A stretch of DNA of 64,000 bases from assembly GCA_032433595.1 (NCBI GenBank), contig JASWJB010000001.1:1-64000 (forward strand). Reading direction: 5' to 3'. Below, piece by piece: positions 11,038 through 23,689 of the stretch (its first letter is position 1; each line of letters starts with the position of its first letter). A program made the translations under genes and the position numbers. The notes under the pieces are model-generated. The model worked only from the letters and a program-made list of their open reading frames with translations, was not told the origin of the DNA and searched no databases. Source of the DNA: Conoideocrella luteorostrata. Lineage: Eukaryota > Ascomycota > Sordariomycetes > Hypocreales > Clavicipitaceae.

Positions 11038-12784
11038 TTTCTGTGTCGAGTAGTATCTTAACTTCTTAGAATCTTAGGGGGCAAAGCAAAGTTCGATGGT
11101 GACCGTGTAGTTCGAGGCAGCAGAGAGTGTTGCCACGTGATAGAAAGAAACCCCAACCGGGAGACTGATAAGACATACACTTTTGAAGTCATCAAGTTAC
11201 GGAAGTGAATCACTCTAAACAAAAACAACTGCATAAAATATTGCCTGCGAGTTGCCTCTTCCTGCCGTTCACTGCGCAGTGGACAATCCTACGTTTTTCC
11301 CAAAGGGGGGATGCGACGATCATGTTTGCATGTTGTTATTGGTGTAAGCGAGATGGCAGCACGGCAGAAGCTCCACTGACAGTCGAATCGTGACTAGTGC
11401 GGATGCATCATCGGCCTGCTTGGCAGCTGTCATTGCGGGAAGATAATGCAACGCTGGCCAATTAATAAAAGGAGGAAATATGATGGAAGGATGTGGCAGG
11501 TCTCATGCAGAGTTTGTTACTATGAGAGCGTTAGCTTTGTGTGAGAAACATTGCTGTAGAGAAGTCGTCGATAAGGTATTCGTTCTGTCGCATAAAACTA
11601 ATCCGTTTCAAGCGATATAAGCGGGCCATTGCGACGCAGTATCTGTATTCTGTCTTATTACGGACTAGTTCACATGCAATAACTATTCCTAAATCCTACA
11701 CTATTAAGCCGGTGCCTTAGCTTGCACGCTACAGTATGTGTAGTATTGACTATTTTATCAGTCAGGTATCACCCACACCGTTCCTCGGGCAACCAAAAAA
11801 AAAAAAAAAAGAAAACGCAATCTTCCAAATATGGTAAGCCTATTCTTGCGGTAATTGTGCCTCCCACTGTAGGCAGTGGGCCAAGTAATATTGTCCCCTG
11901 CATCACCATGTAAAGTTCTTACTAAAAGGAGAAAGCTCTGAGCATCGCGACTCAGACAGCCTCTGCATCTATGTTCCTGCGTGCTCAACCAGTCGCGCTT
12001 GCATATTGGGCAAGAGCTGTTCTCCCCCCGATTCGTTATTTTTGCTGTGTTTCTCAGGATGAGTTGTCACCATGTCACGTAACACTGTAGCTCGTTGTGT
12101 GGGTGCGGCTTACAAGACTATCGGAAATTTAACCCGTACAAATCGCCTGCCTTGAACGAGCGTCGTGGCTTACTCGGGTGAGGTGCGCACAAAAGGGCTT
12201 CATAACAGGATAGTTTGGTATACTCTGTACCTCGCACTCAGTATAGAAGTCACGCGCCTGACAGATTAGTGGATACATCGAGGCCTGCCAACGCACTCTG
12301 CCTCTGCCCAGGATGTCTCGATCAATTTGTCGACACCTCGAGAAGTATGAGAACCCGAAACCTGAGACATGGATGATGTGTGTGGGTGTGGGGGCTGTGG
12401 GGGCTAATAGTGCAAGTGGGTTCTTGGTGACGCCACCCGCCATCTCATGTGGCATCTTTGTGTTAGATCGAACAGGCATGCGTACATTTGAGACATAGTG
12501 ATAACATTCTTATCGTGGCTCATGCAATAAAACGTAATCACTCTTCCTACGGGCATATTCCGTCTATAACAAGCCGAACGGGTTCGGGGCGGGCTGTGAG
12601 CTTGTCACCACCATGCAAGAAAACCTGGTCACTTTGATTGGCCTCCTCTGCTTTTGTCGTCTCTTGGCGCACACTCTAGCTGCCCATCCCATCTCACCAC
12701 CGTAACAACGGCCCGACTCTCTCCACTGCATTGTTTCTCTTCGCGCTTCTCGCGCGTCTTCCGACCTGCTGCGAAGGAGCTGTC
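11038..12784. other. Intergenic, no gene seen
   Basis: About 1.7 kb between the 5' end of the regulator and the 3' end of the fasciclin gene. It contains a 17-base A-run near 11794, and no frame has recognisable motifs. 11038-11400 should contain the regulator's promoter. Confidence 0.5.
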
Positions 12785-14310
12785 CTATTGCACTAGGAAC
12801 GGGCCGAGCCTCTCTATAATATCTTCCACCTCGATATTCTCGTCGTAGCTCGTCGTGGCGCGACGGAGTGCCGTGAACAAGCCTCTCGTTCCGGTTGCTC
12901 GTTGATGGGGCCGCTGTGTAGGTGGCAGTAACATGTAGTCGATTTCATGAATTACCCCATCCATGACGACAATGTCCGGTATTGATACCTTGATTGCGCT
13001 ACTGCCTTCGCGTTCCTGGCCTAGGCTTACAGAGAGGTGCGAGCGGCCCTGGCTTTGCACCGGACGTGCGGTTATGTTGGCTCCCGAATGCAGGGTTGGT
13101 AGCTGGAATTGCAACAGCCGCTAATGCCGATGATTAGTGATCAGACTACTGCGTGTCATAGCTAGCTCAGGGGCGGGTTAGGGTTAACGGCTGGATCTGA
13201 AGCTGATTGACGAACCTTGTCATGCTCAGATGAAGAGGATGGGGCTGCTTGCTTGGGGTTGGCCCCCGCGATGGCTACCATGTCTGCGCCACCGTGGGGA
13301 AAATACACATCACTAAAGAGCGTGTGGTTTGCGACAATATGAAATTTTAATAGGGCCTCAAGATAAGGCCGTCCCCACGGGCTGAACAGAAACCGCTTGA
13401 CTTTGGGACCGAGATGGTCGAAAGCAACATTGGTGGGCGCAAATAGGGTCTGCCCGACGTGCTTGTTGGTGTCATTGACCACATCTGAGAGCCCTGACAG
13501 AATGAGTCCCCGATGGAAGGTCGCAAGGCTGGGCCGCTGTCGCAAAATGCTGGCAGTCGAGTCGGGCAGCTCCAGCAACCCGTCAATAAGGTGGACAAAT
13601 CCGTTGACACACGCCGAATCCTACCCGAACAGGGATCATTGTTAGCACTGCCGTCCGTCCATCATGAAATGCGGGGCGGCGGTTGGGCGAAGGAATGCTT
13701 GTAAACATACCGGAGCAGAGGCAATGTGCGTTGCTTTGTGATTGAACGTGATTTTGCCATTTGCGGATGCATGCAAATCGTTCTGGGTGCTGATGCGCTG
13801 CTGGTAGGTGAAGAATATGTCGGCATGTACAAAAGACGACACGGTGGCCGTGTTTGCCAGGGCCTTCTCTGACAATGCCCCGGGGCCCATGTGGTAACCC
13901 ACGAGATACTTCCAGTAAAACCAGGGGGGGTCGTGAGGGACGAACGCATTGGCAACAGCTTCGTTGATGGGCGCGTAAACCGTGAACTTTGCTTTAGGCG
14001 CCGAAAGACCCTGCACAATGTCCTCGAACATAGCCACCATGTCGGCAAATCGCGACACCCGTGGGTCGCTCTTCAGGACATCCCAAACGGTTGCATTTGT
14101 TTGTGACGGTTGCTCCTCATGTGCCTGCTCGTGCTCGAGCTGGCCGTGACCGCCTTCACCTGTACCGGGATTGCCTTCTTGCGTCAATAGAGGCCCGGTA
14201 GTCTCTTGAAAACTGCGCAAGTAGTATTGTACAACTAGAGTGAAACCGACCACGATGGCCGCCGTGCGTAGCGCCCTGGGGATAGTTGATCCAAGCATGC
14301 CTTTCAGCAT
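12785..14310 (-). CDS. aurS: Fasciclin (FAS1) domain protein (AurS-like)
   Basis: Model: exons 14310-13711, 13620-13216 and 13120-12785, 446 residues. Introns of 90 and 95 bp join in phase 0. The first ATG in frame is at 14310, and it begins a short N-terminus with one hydrophobic anchor (AAIVVGFTLVVQYYL), so the protein is probably a type II membrane or secreted protein. Two FAS1 repeats follow. The first contains FTVYAPINEAVANAF and the second QTLFAPTNVAFDHLG, each with the H-type motif (YHMGPG; FHIVANHTLF). In aurofusarin biosynthesis AurS acts with the laccase, AurO and AurF in an extracellular complex that dimerises rubrofusarin. It is divergent from the laccase gene, sharing a 652-bp promoter. 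The second intron's donor (GTTCGT) is weak, so that junction is the least certain. Confidence 0.8.
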
Positions 14311-14962
14311 TGTCGCCGGTAGCTTTGGGTTGGTTAGAGCCTGCTTGCCTCCGTAGGTAGAATTTTGAAGAGTTGCCGATGAAGAAAGGAAGATCAAAGA
14401 TGTGTCAACTTTCCCCAGCCCGTTGTCGACGCCGTCCCTCCGTCTCTACTCATATTTCTTCGCGGCACGAGGACAGTGGCAAGTCCATCACACCCCCACG
14501 GTGCTCACGAAGCAATTGCGGCAATCGAGGGGCCAGTCTCGGCAAACCTTGTCTCCGGGAGGGACTGATGCATGATTTTTAGCTCTCGGAGATCGGGCTC
14601 TGCTGAGGGTGAGAAGCACCAGCCTGGTTGAAGCCAGCTACACCGCAGTCAATGTCTTCGGATCCCGATATCTGCGGTCGCTGGATCCATTTCGGGCTTG
14701 GTACGTCTGAACTGCAGGGCCAGGGGTCTGGGGGCTAGGGTGATGGGTGATGGGTGAAGGGTGATGGGTGATGGGCGATGACCGATCCGTCTCTGCCGAC
14801 CGCTGATCGACAGAAACTATTAGCTTGCTTACTGATTGGTATTTTCCTGCGGGAGCCTGATGGCAAGAAGCTACTCCCTCTGCCATCTTTCCTTTTTTGT
14901 GCTCCAAGGTAAATCTTGAAGGCAATCGGTCAATCGAGACGACTGTTGAGCCCTCAGCTGCT
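14311..14962. promoter_or_regulatory. Bidirectional promoter, fasciclin/laccase
   Basis: Divergent intergenic region between the AurS-like and laccase genes. It holds a heptanucleotide tandem repeat of GGGTGAT units at about 14738-14780, a TTTCGGGC word at 14690-14697, and CGGATCCCG at about 14659-14667. The last two resemble GC-rich half-sites seen upstream of other cluster genes. One region driving both genes fits the joint role of the two products. Confidence 0.5.
14738..14780. repeat. Heptanucleotide tandem repeat
   Basis: About six imperfect copies of GGGTGAT, with substitutions such as GGGTGAA and GGGCGAT, in the shared fasciclin/laccase promoter. Repeat number could vary between strains. 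Confidence 0.85.
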
Positions 14963-17314
14963 ATGATGCATTTACCAGCACTGCAAGCAATCACCTTGGT
15001 TCTTTTGTCCAGCCTCAGCGCAGTGTCGGGAGCTCTGGTGAAGCATGACTGGGTGATAACTTGGGAAAGCGGAGCTCCCAATGGCCAAGAAAGGGACATG
15101 ATCTTGATCAACGGGAACTTCCCTGGTCCCGCTCTGCTGTGCGATGAAGACGATGACATCGAAATCACAGTTCACAATCGCATGCCGTTTAATACAAGCG
15201 TGCATTGGCATGGACTCATGTGCGCGTTCCAAATAGGCTTATTATTTGGCTGAATTGTACTGACTCATTTTCGGAATCGACAGGATGCAAGGCACGCCAT
15301 GGTCGGATGGCTCGCCCGGTCTTTCTCAAAAGCCAATTGAGCCGGACCAGGGTTTTATCTATCGATTCAAAGCATCTCCTGCCGGTACACATTGGTATCA
15401 TTCCCATTCAAGAACAACTCTGCTTGACGGCCTATACGGATCTATATACATTCGGTGAGCAATCAATCGCCCTCGACGTGGATTTTTTAAATTTTCTTCG
15501 GTTTCTGTCGAGGCGAAACCTGAAATCTGACAGTGAATCAGTCCAAAGGTCGATGCCCCAGCACCATGGGCATTAATTAGCAATGACTCCGCCGATATTG
15601 CGGCCATCAAACGAGCGGTCATGGACCCTAAGCTTATGCTTGTTTCGGATTGGTCAAGATTCAAGTCTTGGGAGTATATGGAAGCGGAGGAGAGCTCTGG
15701 CTTGGCGATCTTGTTGGTTCCCTCCGCTTGAGATGCAATGCCGTAGCAACGCTAACTGTGTGTCACTAGTTGCGTTGACAGTATTCTCCTCAACGGAAAA
15801 GGGAGTGTATTTTGCCCTAGTGTAGATTACCTGATCAACGAGACAAGCACATACATGAAGTACGGCCTTTATCCGCGGCAGGTTAACGACAAAGGGTAAG
15901 TACGACGACTTATCTATCTTTCAAGATGAAATTCAGCAGCCAGTAACTGACAAGCTTCTATCGTACAGGTGTTTTCCCATGATGAAGTCCACTCAAGGCC
16001 CATATCTGTGGAAGGGGAAGCCGGAAACGATACCTTTTCATCTTCAAGAAGGCTGCATTCCTGCCGACGGCCCGCAAGAAGTCATTGAAGTTGAGCCAGA
16101 GGCAGGTTGGATAAGCCTCAACTTCATTGGTGCGGCGACCTTCAAAACGATTGTCTTCTCTGTAGATCAACATCAAATGTGGGTGTACGAGGTGGATGGC
16201 CACTATATTGAGCCGCAGCTGGTGGACACGGTACACATGTACGCTGGCGAGAGATACTCCGTCATGATTAAGCTCGACCAGTCCGCTCAGGATTACACAA
16301 TTCGCGTAGCGGACAATTGCTTAACACAAGTCATTTCGGCGTATGCGACCTTGCGCTACAGAGGCGGCGTCATGAACGGCCAAACGACCGGCGTGATCAC
16401 CTACGGCGGGCAGAATAACACCCCAGTAGTGACATTGGATCGTGATCACTTACCACCATACCCGGCAAATCCCCCTGCGCGCAAGGGCGATGCTATGCAT
16501 GTTCTGCAAACTCATCGTTGGGGCACGGCATGGCAGTACACCATGTCTGGGGGTGGCATGTACCAAGAAGACCGGAGTGCCTACGAACCCCTTCTCTACG
16601 ACCCACACTCCGCAGACGCAATGAACGAGAGTCTTGTCATTCGGACGAAAAACGGTTCATGGGTCGATTTCGTCATACAGGTCGGCTCGCTGCCCGGACA
16701 GCCGCAGGAATTCCCTCACCTGATGCATAAACACACAGGTAAAATGTGGCTGATTGGCGAGGGCGAAGGTATTTGGAACTACTCATCTGTTGAAGAGGCT
16801 ATAGATGCAGAGAGTTCGCGCTTCAATTTGGAGAATCCTAATTGGAGAGATACCTACATCACCTCTTTCGACGGGCCGTCGTGGTTGGTTCTGAGATATC
16901 AGGTCACGAATCCTGGACCGTAAGTACCACATTCTTCTCTGGAAAAAAAAAAGTTGTTATGTTAATGATAACCATTTATACTGTAGGTGGCTATTCCATT
17001 GTCATATTGAAACCCACCTTGCCGGAGGCATGGCCGTCGCTATATTGGACGGAATTGATGCTTGGCCGTCAATCCCGCCGGAGTACGGCCCTGATCAGCG
17101 TGGATATCTACCATCAAGTTTACCCGAGTTAGAGTCCGGTCACCCGGAGGACTCAGTAGCCAAACAATGCCCCGTCTCGATCCACAAGCACAAGCACTCA
17201 CATTCCCCGGCTCAGGCTAGCGTTGGAGATGTGCCTAAAGGCAAGTACTGGAATACGCTCATTCTAAAAATGATTGACTTTTTGGAATCAATAATGTCGG
17301 ATCCATCGTCTTAG
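14963..17314 (+). CDS. gip1: Multicopper oxidase/laccase (Gip1-like)
   Basis: Six exons (14963-15219, 15284-15454, 15542-15712, 15770-15895, 15969-16919, 16987-17314) give 667 residues. The introns of 57-87 bp have consistent GT-AG ends. A signal peptide of about 23 residues is visible (MMHLPALQA, then a leucine/serine run to SAVSG). Copper ligands are complete: HWHG (81-84), HWYHSH (122-127), HLMHKHTG (about 492-498) and [12 protein letters not shown] (563-574, with the T1 cysteine at 564). A His/Lys-rich tail (HKHKHSHS) follows. The sequence has the three-cupredoxin fungal laccase layout. In Fusarium, Gip1 couples two rubrofusarin-type monomers, so this is the likely dimerising oxidase. It is divergently paired with the fasciclin gene. 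Confidence 0.88.
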
Positions 17315-18664
17315 AAGCATGTCTCGACTCTACATAATTAGAACATTCACGTGGTTACAGGTTCCATACGTCATGGCGACACTGACATCTGCGTACATCG
17401 TATCTCTTTCCTGGGGTGGTTGGGTAAATCTTGTTATTACGTGTATAAGTACTCCGTACAGAGTTTAAAGTAGAAACAAATAAAATAAAAAGTCTTGAAT
17501 GCGATTTTCTCTGCAGTGGTTAATATCAATTGTCACATATGATCGTGCAAATTGGCCTCACAAAGACGACATGGGCTTCTTCTGTTTCTATGGGTGGAGT
17601 ATTACTGGCGGATAGGATAGTCAATAGGGCGGAAGACTATTGAATATCACGGAGGAATTTGGTCACCACCCCGGAATGGCCGATAATGCGGTGATACAAG
17701 AAATGCGAGATATCAGAGGCAGGAAGGAAAGCAGGCGTAAAGGAAGCATTTGGACGGGAATTGGAAGGGGAATTAGAATTAATCAACTTACATGCTTATT
17801 AATTTCCCCTTTAATTCACTTCCATACTGTCGCTTCCGACAATTACTGCTATAAGTACAATCAATCAATAGTAACTAGTATGCATAAGAAGAAAAGCTCG
17901 GGCAATATAAATAGTTACATTATGCGGCTCCCGGTCCTACATCAGAGTGTTTGCGATGATCTCTGCTTACTATAAAAAATCATTTGGTAATAGCCTCACC
18001 CTTCTACATCTCACAATTTGTTCCTTCATAATGCACTGGACTTCGTAGCAGCGGATTACCCTGTATTCCAAGGGCATGGTTCGGGACAATGGCTGCAACC
18101 GCTTGTCTTACGGTACTGGTGAGAACGCCGAGGGTGGGTGCGTCAGTCTGTGGAACTGCATGATAGGGTCCACTTCAATATTGGATCAGCTGAAAAGAGC
18201 ACAAAGACCTTCGGGTGATTAGTCCAATCAACGTTGGATCGAACCCGTGGAGCATGCACTGCAACAGCCACCTGCAGGGGGGCTGACACCCTCACTCCCC
18301 TCATTCTTCCACAGAACAACACCCCAGTCAATGTGCAAGCTAGCTTGCCGGCACAAAACTAGTGCTAGCCGACAAGAGGTTAAGAGTTTGATGAGTGCAC
18401 GGGTATCTGGAGATGGACGGCCTAGCGCGTCGGGTAACTAAGTCGGTCCCATCTCCGAGCGAGGCTAATTTCGGGCATGAAGCCGAGAATTTCGTCCCTT
18501 TGATGCGTTCCGCATCCAAGACATGTGCTTCGTAACTCTTAGCTGCCTACAATCAGGGTCGGGCTGATTGTCTTTTAAGTCAACCTTTTTCCATTGTCAT
18601 CTTGGTATTACGAACCTTACAGCACACTTGCTTTACCAACACACGCCACTGCGCGGCGGCCATC
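17315..18664. promoter_or_regulatory. Intergenic, promoter of the transporter
   Basis: 1.35 kb with no supported gene. The right part should hold the MFS promoter and contains TTTCGGGC at 18469-18476, matching the word in the laccase/fasciclin promoter. A GTACTCCGTAC motif lies at 17449-17459. Confidence 0.4.
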
Positions 18665-20582
18665 ATGTTCGGAAAACGTGACAAAACCCAAACGACCAAA
18701 AACGAGAAGTTGGAACCTTCTACCGTGACGGACAAGGAAAGCTCTCATACAGAGGCGAATCTCAGCTCTGGCGATGGCCACATTCATCCGGAGCTTAGTA
18801 CAAAAGAAGGTGAACAGAGCGGGCTGCAGGAGGATGCAGATAAACAATATCCATCGGGCGGCAAACTGGCCCTTATTATGACCGCGGTGTGCGCAACCGT
18901 GTTTCTTGTTGCTTTGGTCAGTATTCCTCTCCTCATTGCGCGACTCGTTAGTCTGTGAAGGCCCAAGACTCTAACTACAAGCTGCATAGGATCGTACCAT
19001 TATTGCAACCGCAGTACCTCGCATTACCACTGACTTTCACTCCCTCGACCACATCATTTGGTATGCCAGCGCGTATCTCATCACTAGCTGCGGGACGCAG
19101 CTCCTATGGGGCCGAATATTCACGTTCTACTCCACCAAAATGGTGTTTCTTGCTGCAATCGTAGTCTTTGAAGTCGGGTCGGTGATATGTGGGGCGGCGC
19201 CGACATCTGTTGCCTTCATCATCGGCAGAGCCATCGCGGGCATGGGTTCTGCTGGTATCTTTTCCGGGTCCACCGTCATTCTCACGCATATTCTTCCGTT
19301 GCAGAAGCGACCTATGTATGTTGGACTCATGGGTTCCATGTTTGGTATCAGCTCCGTCGTGGGGCCTTTGATGGGCGGCGCTTTCACCGATAGAGCGACT
19401 TGGCGATGGTGCTTCTATATCAAGTCAGTGACATATTCATCCGTCAAGCAAGGCTTTATTCTCAGTTCGTATACTAATACATCTCGCAGTCTTCCCATCG
19501 GAGGCGTCGTCCTGGCCGTTCTCATCTTGTTCCTTCACGTTTCTCACGAAAAGATTGGCGACATCACCATGTCCCGACGGATCATGCAGCTCGATCCATT
19601 CGGTACGTTGGTTTTCCTCCCAGGTGTTATTTGCTTCCTTCTTGCCTTGCAGTGGGGTGGAAATACGTACGCTTGGAGTGATGCGAGGATTATTGTTCTC
19701 TTCGTTGTTTCTGGCGTCCTGCTTGTTGCCTTCGTTGGGATACAAATCTGGCGACAAGAGGATGCGACCATTCCCCCGCGCATTGCCAAGCAAAGAAGCG
19801 TAGCTTTTGGCAGCGTGTTCTCCATGTGCATTGGAAGCGGACTCGTGTCTGTTCTCTACTGTCTACCTATTTGGTTCCAAGCTGTCAAAGGCACAACGGC
19901 GGTGCAGTCCGGCATCGATACCATTCCCATGGTATTGGCACTGGTGGTCGGGGCCATCATATCAGGCGCCACTATCACGAGAACGGGCTACTATGTTCCA
20001 TGGATGTTCGTTTCAGCCATTCTTATGTCTACCGGATCTGGCCTTATGACCACATTCAAGGTCGACACGGGCCACTCGGCTTGGATCGGCTACCAAGTCT
20101 TGTTTGGTCTTGGCCTTGGAATGGGCATGCAGCAACCATCATTGGCAGCACAAACTGTTTTGGCACAAAAGGACGTGTCAATTGGTATTGCACTCATGTT
20201 CTTTACACAATCTCTCGGCGGTGCTGTCTTCTCAAGCGTCGGCCAGTCCGTTTTCGTTAACCACCTGGGCAAGGAGTTGCCAGCCGTCTCTGGCATTAAC
20301 ATCGAAGAGATTCTGGCTGCTGGGGCAACAGGGCTGTCACGCGTCGTTCCCACAGATAAGCTAGCCGAGGTTTTGGTTGTTTACAACCACGCTCTTCGGA
20401 ACGCCTTCATCGTCGCCGTCACGATCTCCTGTCTGATGGTGCTCCCCGCCTCCGGCATGGAGTGGCTCACTATCAAAAAGGATGAGGTTATGAAAGACGA
20501 CGTCGAGAAAGAGGCTATCAAAAAAGACGATGTCGAAAAGGAAGATGTCGAAAAGGAAGATGTTAGTCGTCCTGCGGCGTAG
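18665..20582 (+). CDS. aurT: MFS drug-efflux transporter (AurT-like)
   Basis: Exons 18665-18916, 18990-19423 and 19490-20582, 592 residues. The second intron is 66 bp, lacks stops and is in frame, so naive translation would read through it. Splicing restores the family motif RWCFYINLPIGG. After a charged N-terminal tail, the first helix runs into LDRTIIATAVP, and later LLWGRIF and the GPLMGG loop mark a 14-helix DHA-type transporter. The C-terminus carries imperfect repeats of KDDVEKE, a strongly charged cytoplasmic tail. In aurofusarin biosynthesis AurT is thought to export rubrofusarin-type monomers to the extracellular oxidases. It lies between the laccase and the monooxygenase. Confidence 0.87.
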
Positions 20583-21717
20583 TACACATGCAGAATTCAG
20601 ACGTTGGAGAAACTCCATGGACGTCTCATCTGTGTATGTGTTTCATCTCCCACGTGGAATGTGCAGAAAAGTGTATGGTCACGGTGGTAGCTTATAGGCT
20701 CTTTCGCTAGTGTAAGGTGGATGCCGTGATGCTAGAGAGAAGATTGTATCTCGAAGTGGATTTCTTTTTCTAGAGCAAACTTGTGTCTCTACTTACTTTC
20801 ATGTAATTTCTCTTGTTAATGTCGGTTCAAACTATGCATCGCGGCTAAGGCTAAATGCGGAGCTGTATTTCGCGGCGCATTGAAACTTCTTATCAAAGCA
20901 CGTACAGAGAATAAGGATACTTGGATTTTATTAATTATTATCTATTTATGATTATCCACTAGGTGTTAAATTACATAAGAAAAAACTGTGAGGTGAACAA
21001 CCTATACACATCGATGTAGGCTGGACAGTTGCCGCTCGTTTGAAAGTGGTGATGGTGTAGCAGGCTTATGCACGAAGAGTCAGTGCAGAGTGGGTGTTAG
21101 GGTACAGCGTTGATCTCAGGGGGAATCCCAGGGCCGTCGCGATTATTATGAAGGGTAGCTTCGTCCGGGGGGCAGTTCGGGATAGGCGGAGTTGGTCTGG
21201 AGGCCGTGTCTAAGGGCGACAGAGAGGCTTCACTTTGATTTCACTTTAAATCTCTACTAGCTACTGGCTTTACGACACCACTGGTAAGTCGCCGCGTTGC
21301 TGCATCGTGTTCTTTGTTAACCTGAGTAGGAAATAGTCCTTCCTGCCAAGGGTGTGTGGATTCTCACACTGTTGGTAACGCGATGAGTCTTGGGTTTGGA
21401 CCGACGCTTGGATTTAATTTCAATAAACTTTAGTAGTCAAGCACTGATCAAGAATTTGCGAGGCTACTTTCACTGTAATTTTCATCGTCTTTCTTTCTTG
21501 TTTCTCTCGTCACCCGCTGACTTTCAGCTTCCTAACATGCTTCACTTAGGACTATTAGTCCCGCAAAAGATAACCTGATGTAGAGTGGTTTATATACACT
21601 TTTATGAATAAACTCGTACTATTCACTCCTAATAACTGCAAGTATCTGCAAACAGCTCATAATTTCCTTCTACCCAAAAATATTAATTATATTCCTCCAA
21701 AAAAAAAAAAAACTACT
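20583..21717. other. Intergenic between converging genes
   Basis: 1.1 kb between the 3' ends of the transporter (+) and the monooxygenase (-). It is A/T-rich in places, with a 13-base A-run near 21700. No gene seen. Confidence 0.5.
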
Positions 21718-23689
21718 CTATTCCATTGGCCCAAATCTAGCTTCCCTATCCTTCTCCATGGCGATAATCGCTTTGCGTGCGCCACTCCACTCCTTTCTCT
21801 TTCCGGGGAACAAACGGTACGCATGGGGGCTAAGAAGACCATCCATGAGCACTCTACAAAACTCACGGTCTTTCAGCCAGAATTTCCAGCCAGCAATTCC
21901 ATAGCCTAGATATCGACCAAGGTTTGTGCCTGCCACGTCATTTACCCAGTCCATCCAATCGGATGCTTTGACTATGGCTGGCATGACAGACCCTCGTGCA
22001 GAAAGATGACACACCCAGGCGTGATGTTCATCCACCACGCGCTCCATTTCTGCCTGAGGAGGGAAAGCTGCGTTGCCTTTCCACAGCTGAGCGACAGCCA
22101 TGGCAGCCAAATCGAACATGAAAAAGGCTGGGTTCATAAAGGACAGGTTACCCATAAAAGCCAGGGAGTTCGGGTGGTCAAGAGAAAAGATGTTCTGGTA
22201 CAGCCTCGGCAGGGGACGGCCATTTGCACCAGAGCTCATTTTCCAGTCCTTGGTTGTCGCACGAGTGGGATCAGAATCAGTGCCGGCAACAGAATAGTCG
22301 ACACTGAAACCAGTGCAGAAGAGAATGGCATCAACCTCATATTGCTGACCATCTGAAGTCTGGACCGTAGTGCTATCAATAACCTCCTCAAGGCCATGCG
22401 TTGAAATGACAGAACCATCTGTCAGACGTGCGACCAGATCGTCAGAGACCAATGGTCTTTGGTTGGCGATGGAGGGAGCCGGCGTGAAGCGCCACTCGGG
22501 CTTGAGGTCATATATTTTATGCTGAAGGCCGGAAATAACATGGTTCATAGTTTTCTCCCAGAGCCCTGGAGTGTATTTGGACATTAGTTGCAGAATGCAG
22601 TACTTTCTGTATGTCCGAACATGATCGACGGGCCGGTCGTTGACCCACCGAGGCAGCTGAATTATATGCCAGTTAATACTTTGAATCTCCGATTGCCAAA
22701 ATAAACATGAGACTCACAATTGTTGCTCCATGTCGGTGGGCAATATACACCTGCTTGGCGATCTTGCTCAGCTCAGTCGCCATGTCGGCGGCAGTATTTC
22801 CGAACCCCAGAATCATTACCCGCTTTCCTGCTAGTATCTCGGGTCTATTCATCTGTTAGCCTTCCATTCGTGTGACCTTTTGCTCCCCTCTCCCCTTTTT
22901 TTCCTCAATATTCATTAGTGATGATAATCTTGCTTGCCTTTTAAAGTCGACCGAATGCTTCAGAAAGCCCTGGAATTTGTCTATGCCAGGAATCTTCGGT
23001 CGCATCGGCACTTGATCCGTGCCCATAGCAAATACCACTTTGTCGAAATATTCGGGCTCGGCATCCGACGAGCCCGGGTTAATTAGAGTAAGACACCACT
23101 TCTGGGTTTTTTCGACCCACCGAGCGGATTGCAAAGAGGTGCGAAGACGAGCGTGCTTATAAAGATCAAAGTGTTTCGCATAAGCGACTAAATACTTCTC
23201 GACATCTGCAGCAGGAGGGAAATCAGGGGTTTCTAGACAGTTTAGTATAAGAAAATAGCATTATGGCAGTATAAGGAAGAAAAAACACAACTCACCATCA
23301 GGAAATGGGAAATCGGTAAAACAGCCCTGGGTCCTAATTAGCTGTTCGAACGCGGCTTCTATAGGGCTAATGAGATATTACCCTCTGCTTCGAACCATTA
23401 GAACAAGTAGCTATGTGCACTAGATTAGCTAAATTGCGCGGAAAATTTTGATCTGAGGACACAGTACTTTCTAGAACGGAAATCTTGTCGCCCTCATCGA
23501 AATGCCAGAGTCCGCCGATATAATCATTGCGCTCTAGTCCGACAGCATCGAAGCCTTCCTCCAGAAGATTCTTCAGAGTTACAAGCCCTAGGGCTCCTAA
23601 AGACTACGTATTAGCTAAAAACATTGCCGGTGAGTCCTCGCCAAGTCCTCGATCATACCAAGCCCAACGACAGCAACAGTGGGTGCCAT
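21718..23689 (-). CDS. aurF: Flavin monooxygenase (AurF-like)
   Basis: Model of seven exons: 23689-23659, 23596-23468, 23410-23382, 23326-23296, 23232-22938, 22844-22718 and 22656-21718; 526 residues. Exons 3 and 4 are only 29 and 31 nt, but splicing them restores the family sequence SKQRGCFTDFPFPD. FAD-binding GLGALG is at residues 9-14, split by the first intron. The NADPH-binding GFGNTAAD is at about 185-192, and FCTGFSVDY is the FMO/BVMO-type FATGY-like motif. The intron 22937-22845 appears to use a GC-AG pair (AG|GCAAGC), which joins FKR to PEILAGKRV exactly as the family requires. AurF oxidises rubrofusarin during aurofusarin formation. It is divergent from the O-methyltransferase. Confidence 0.82.
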
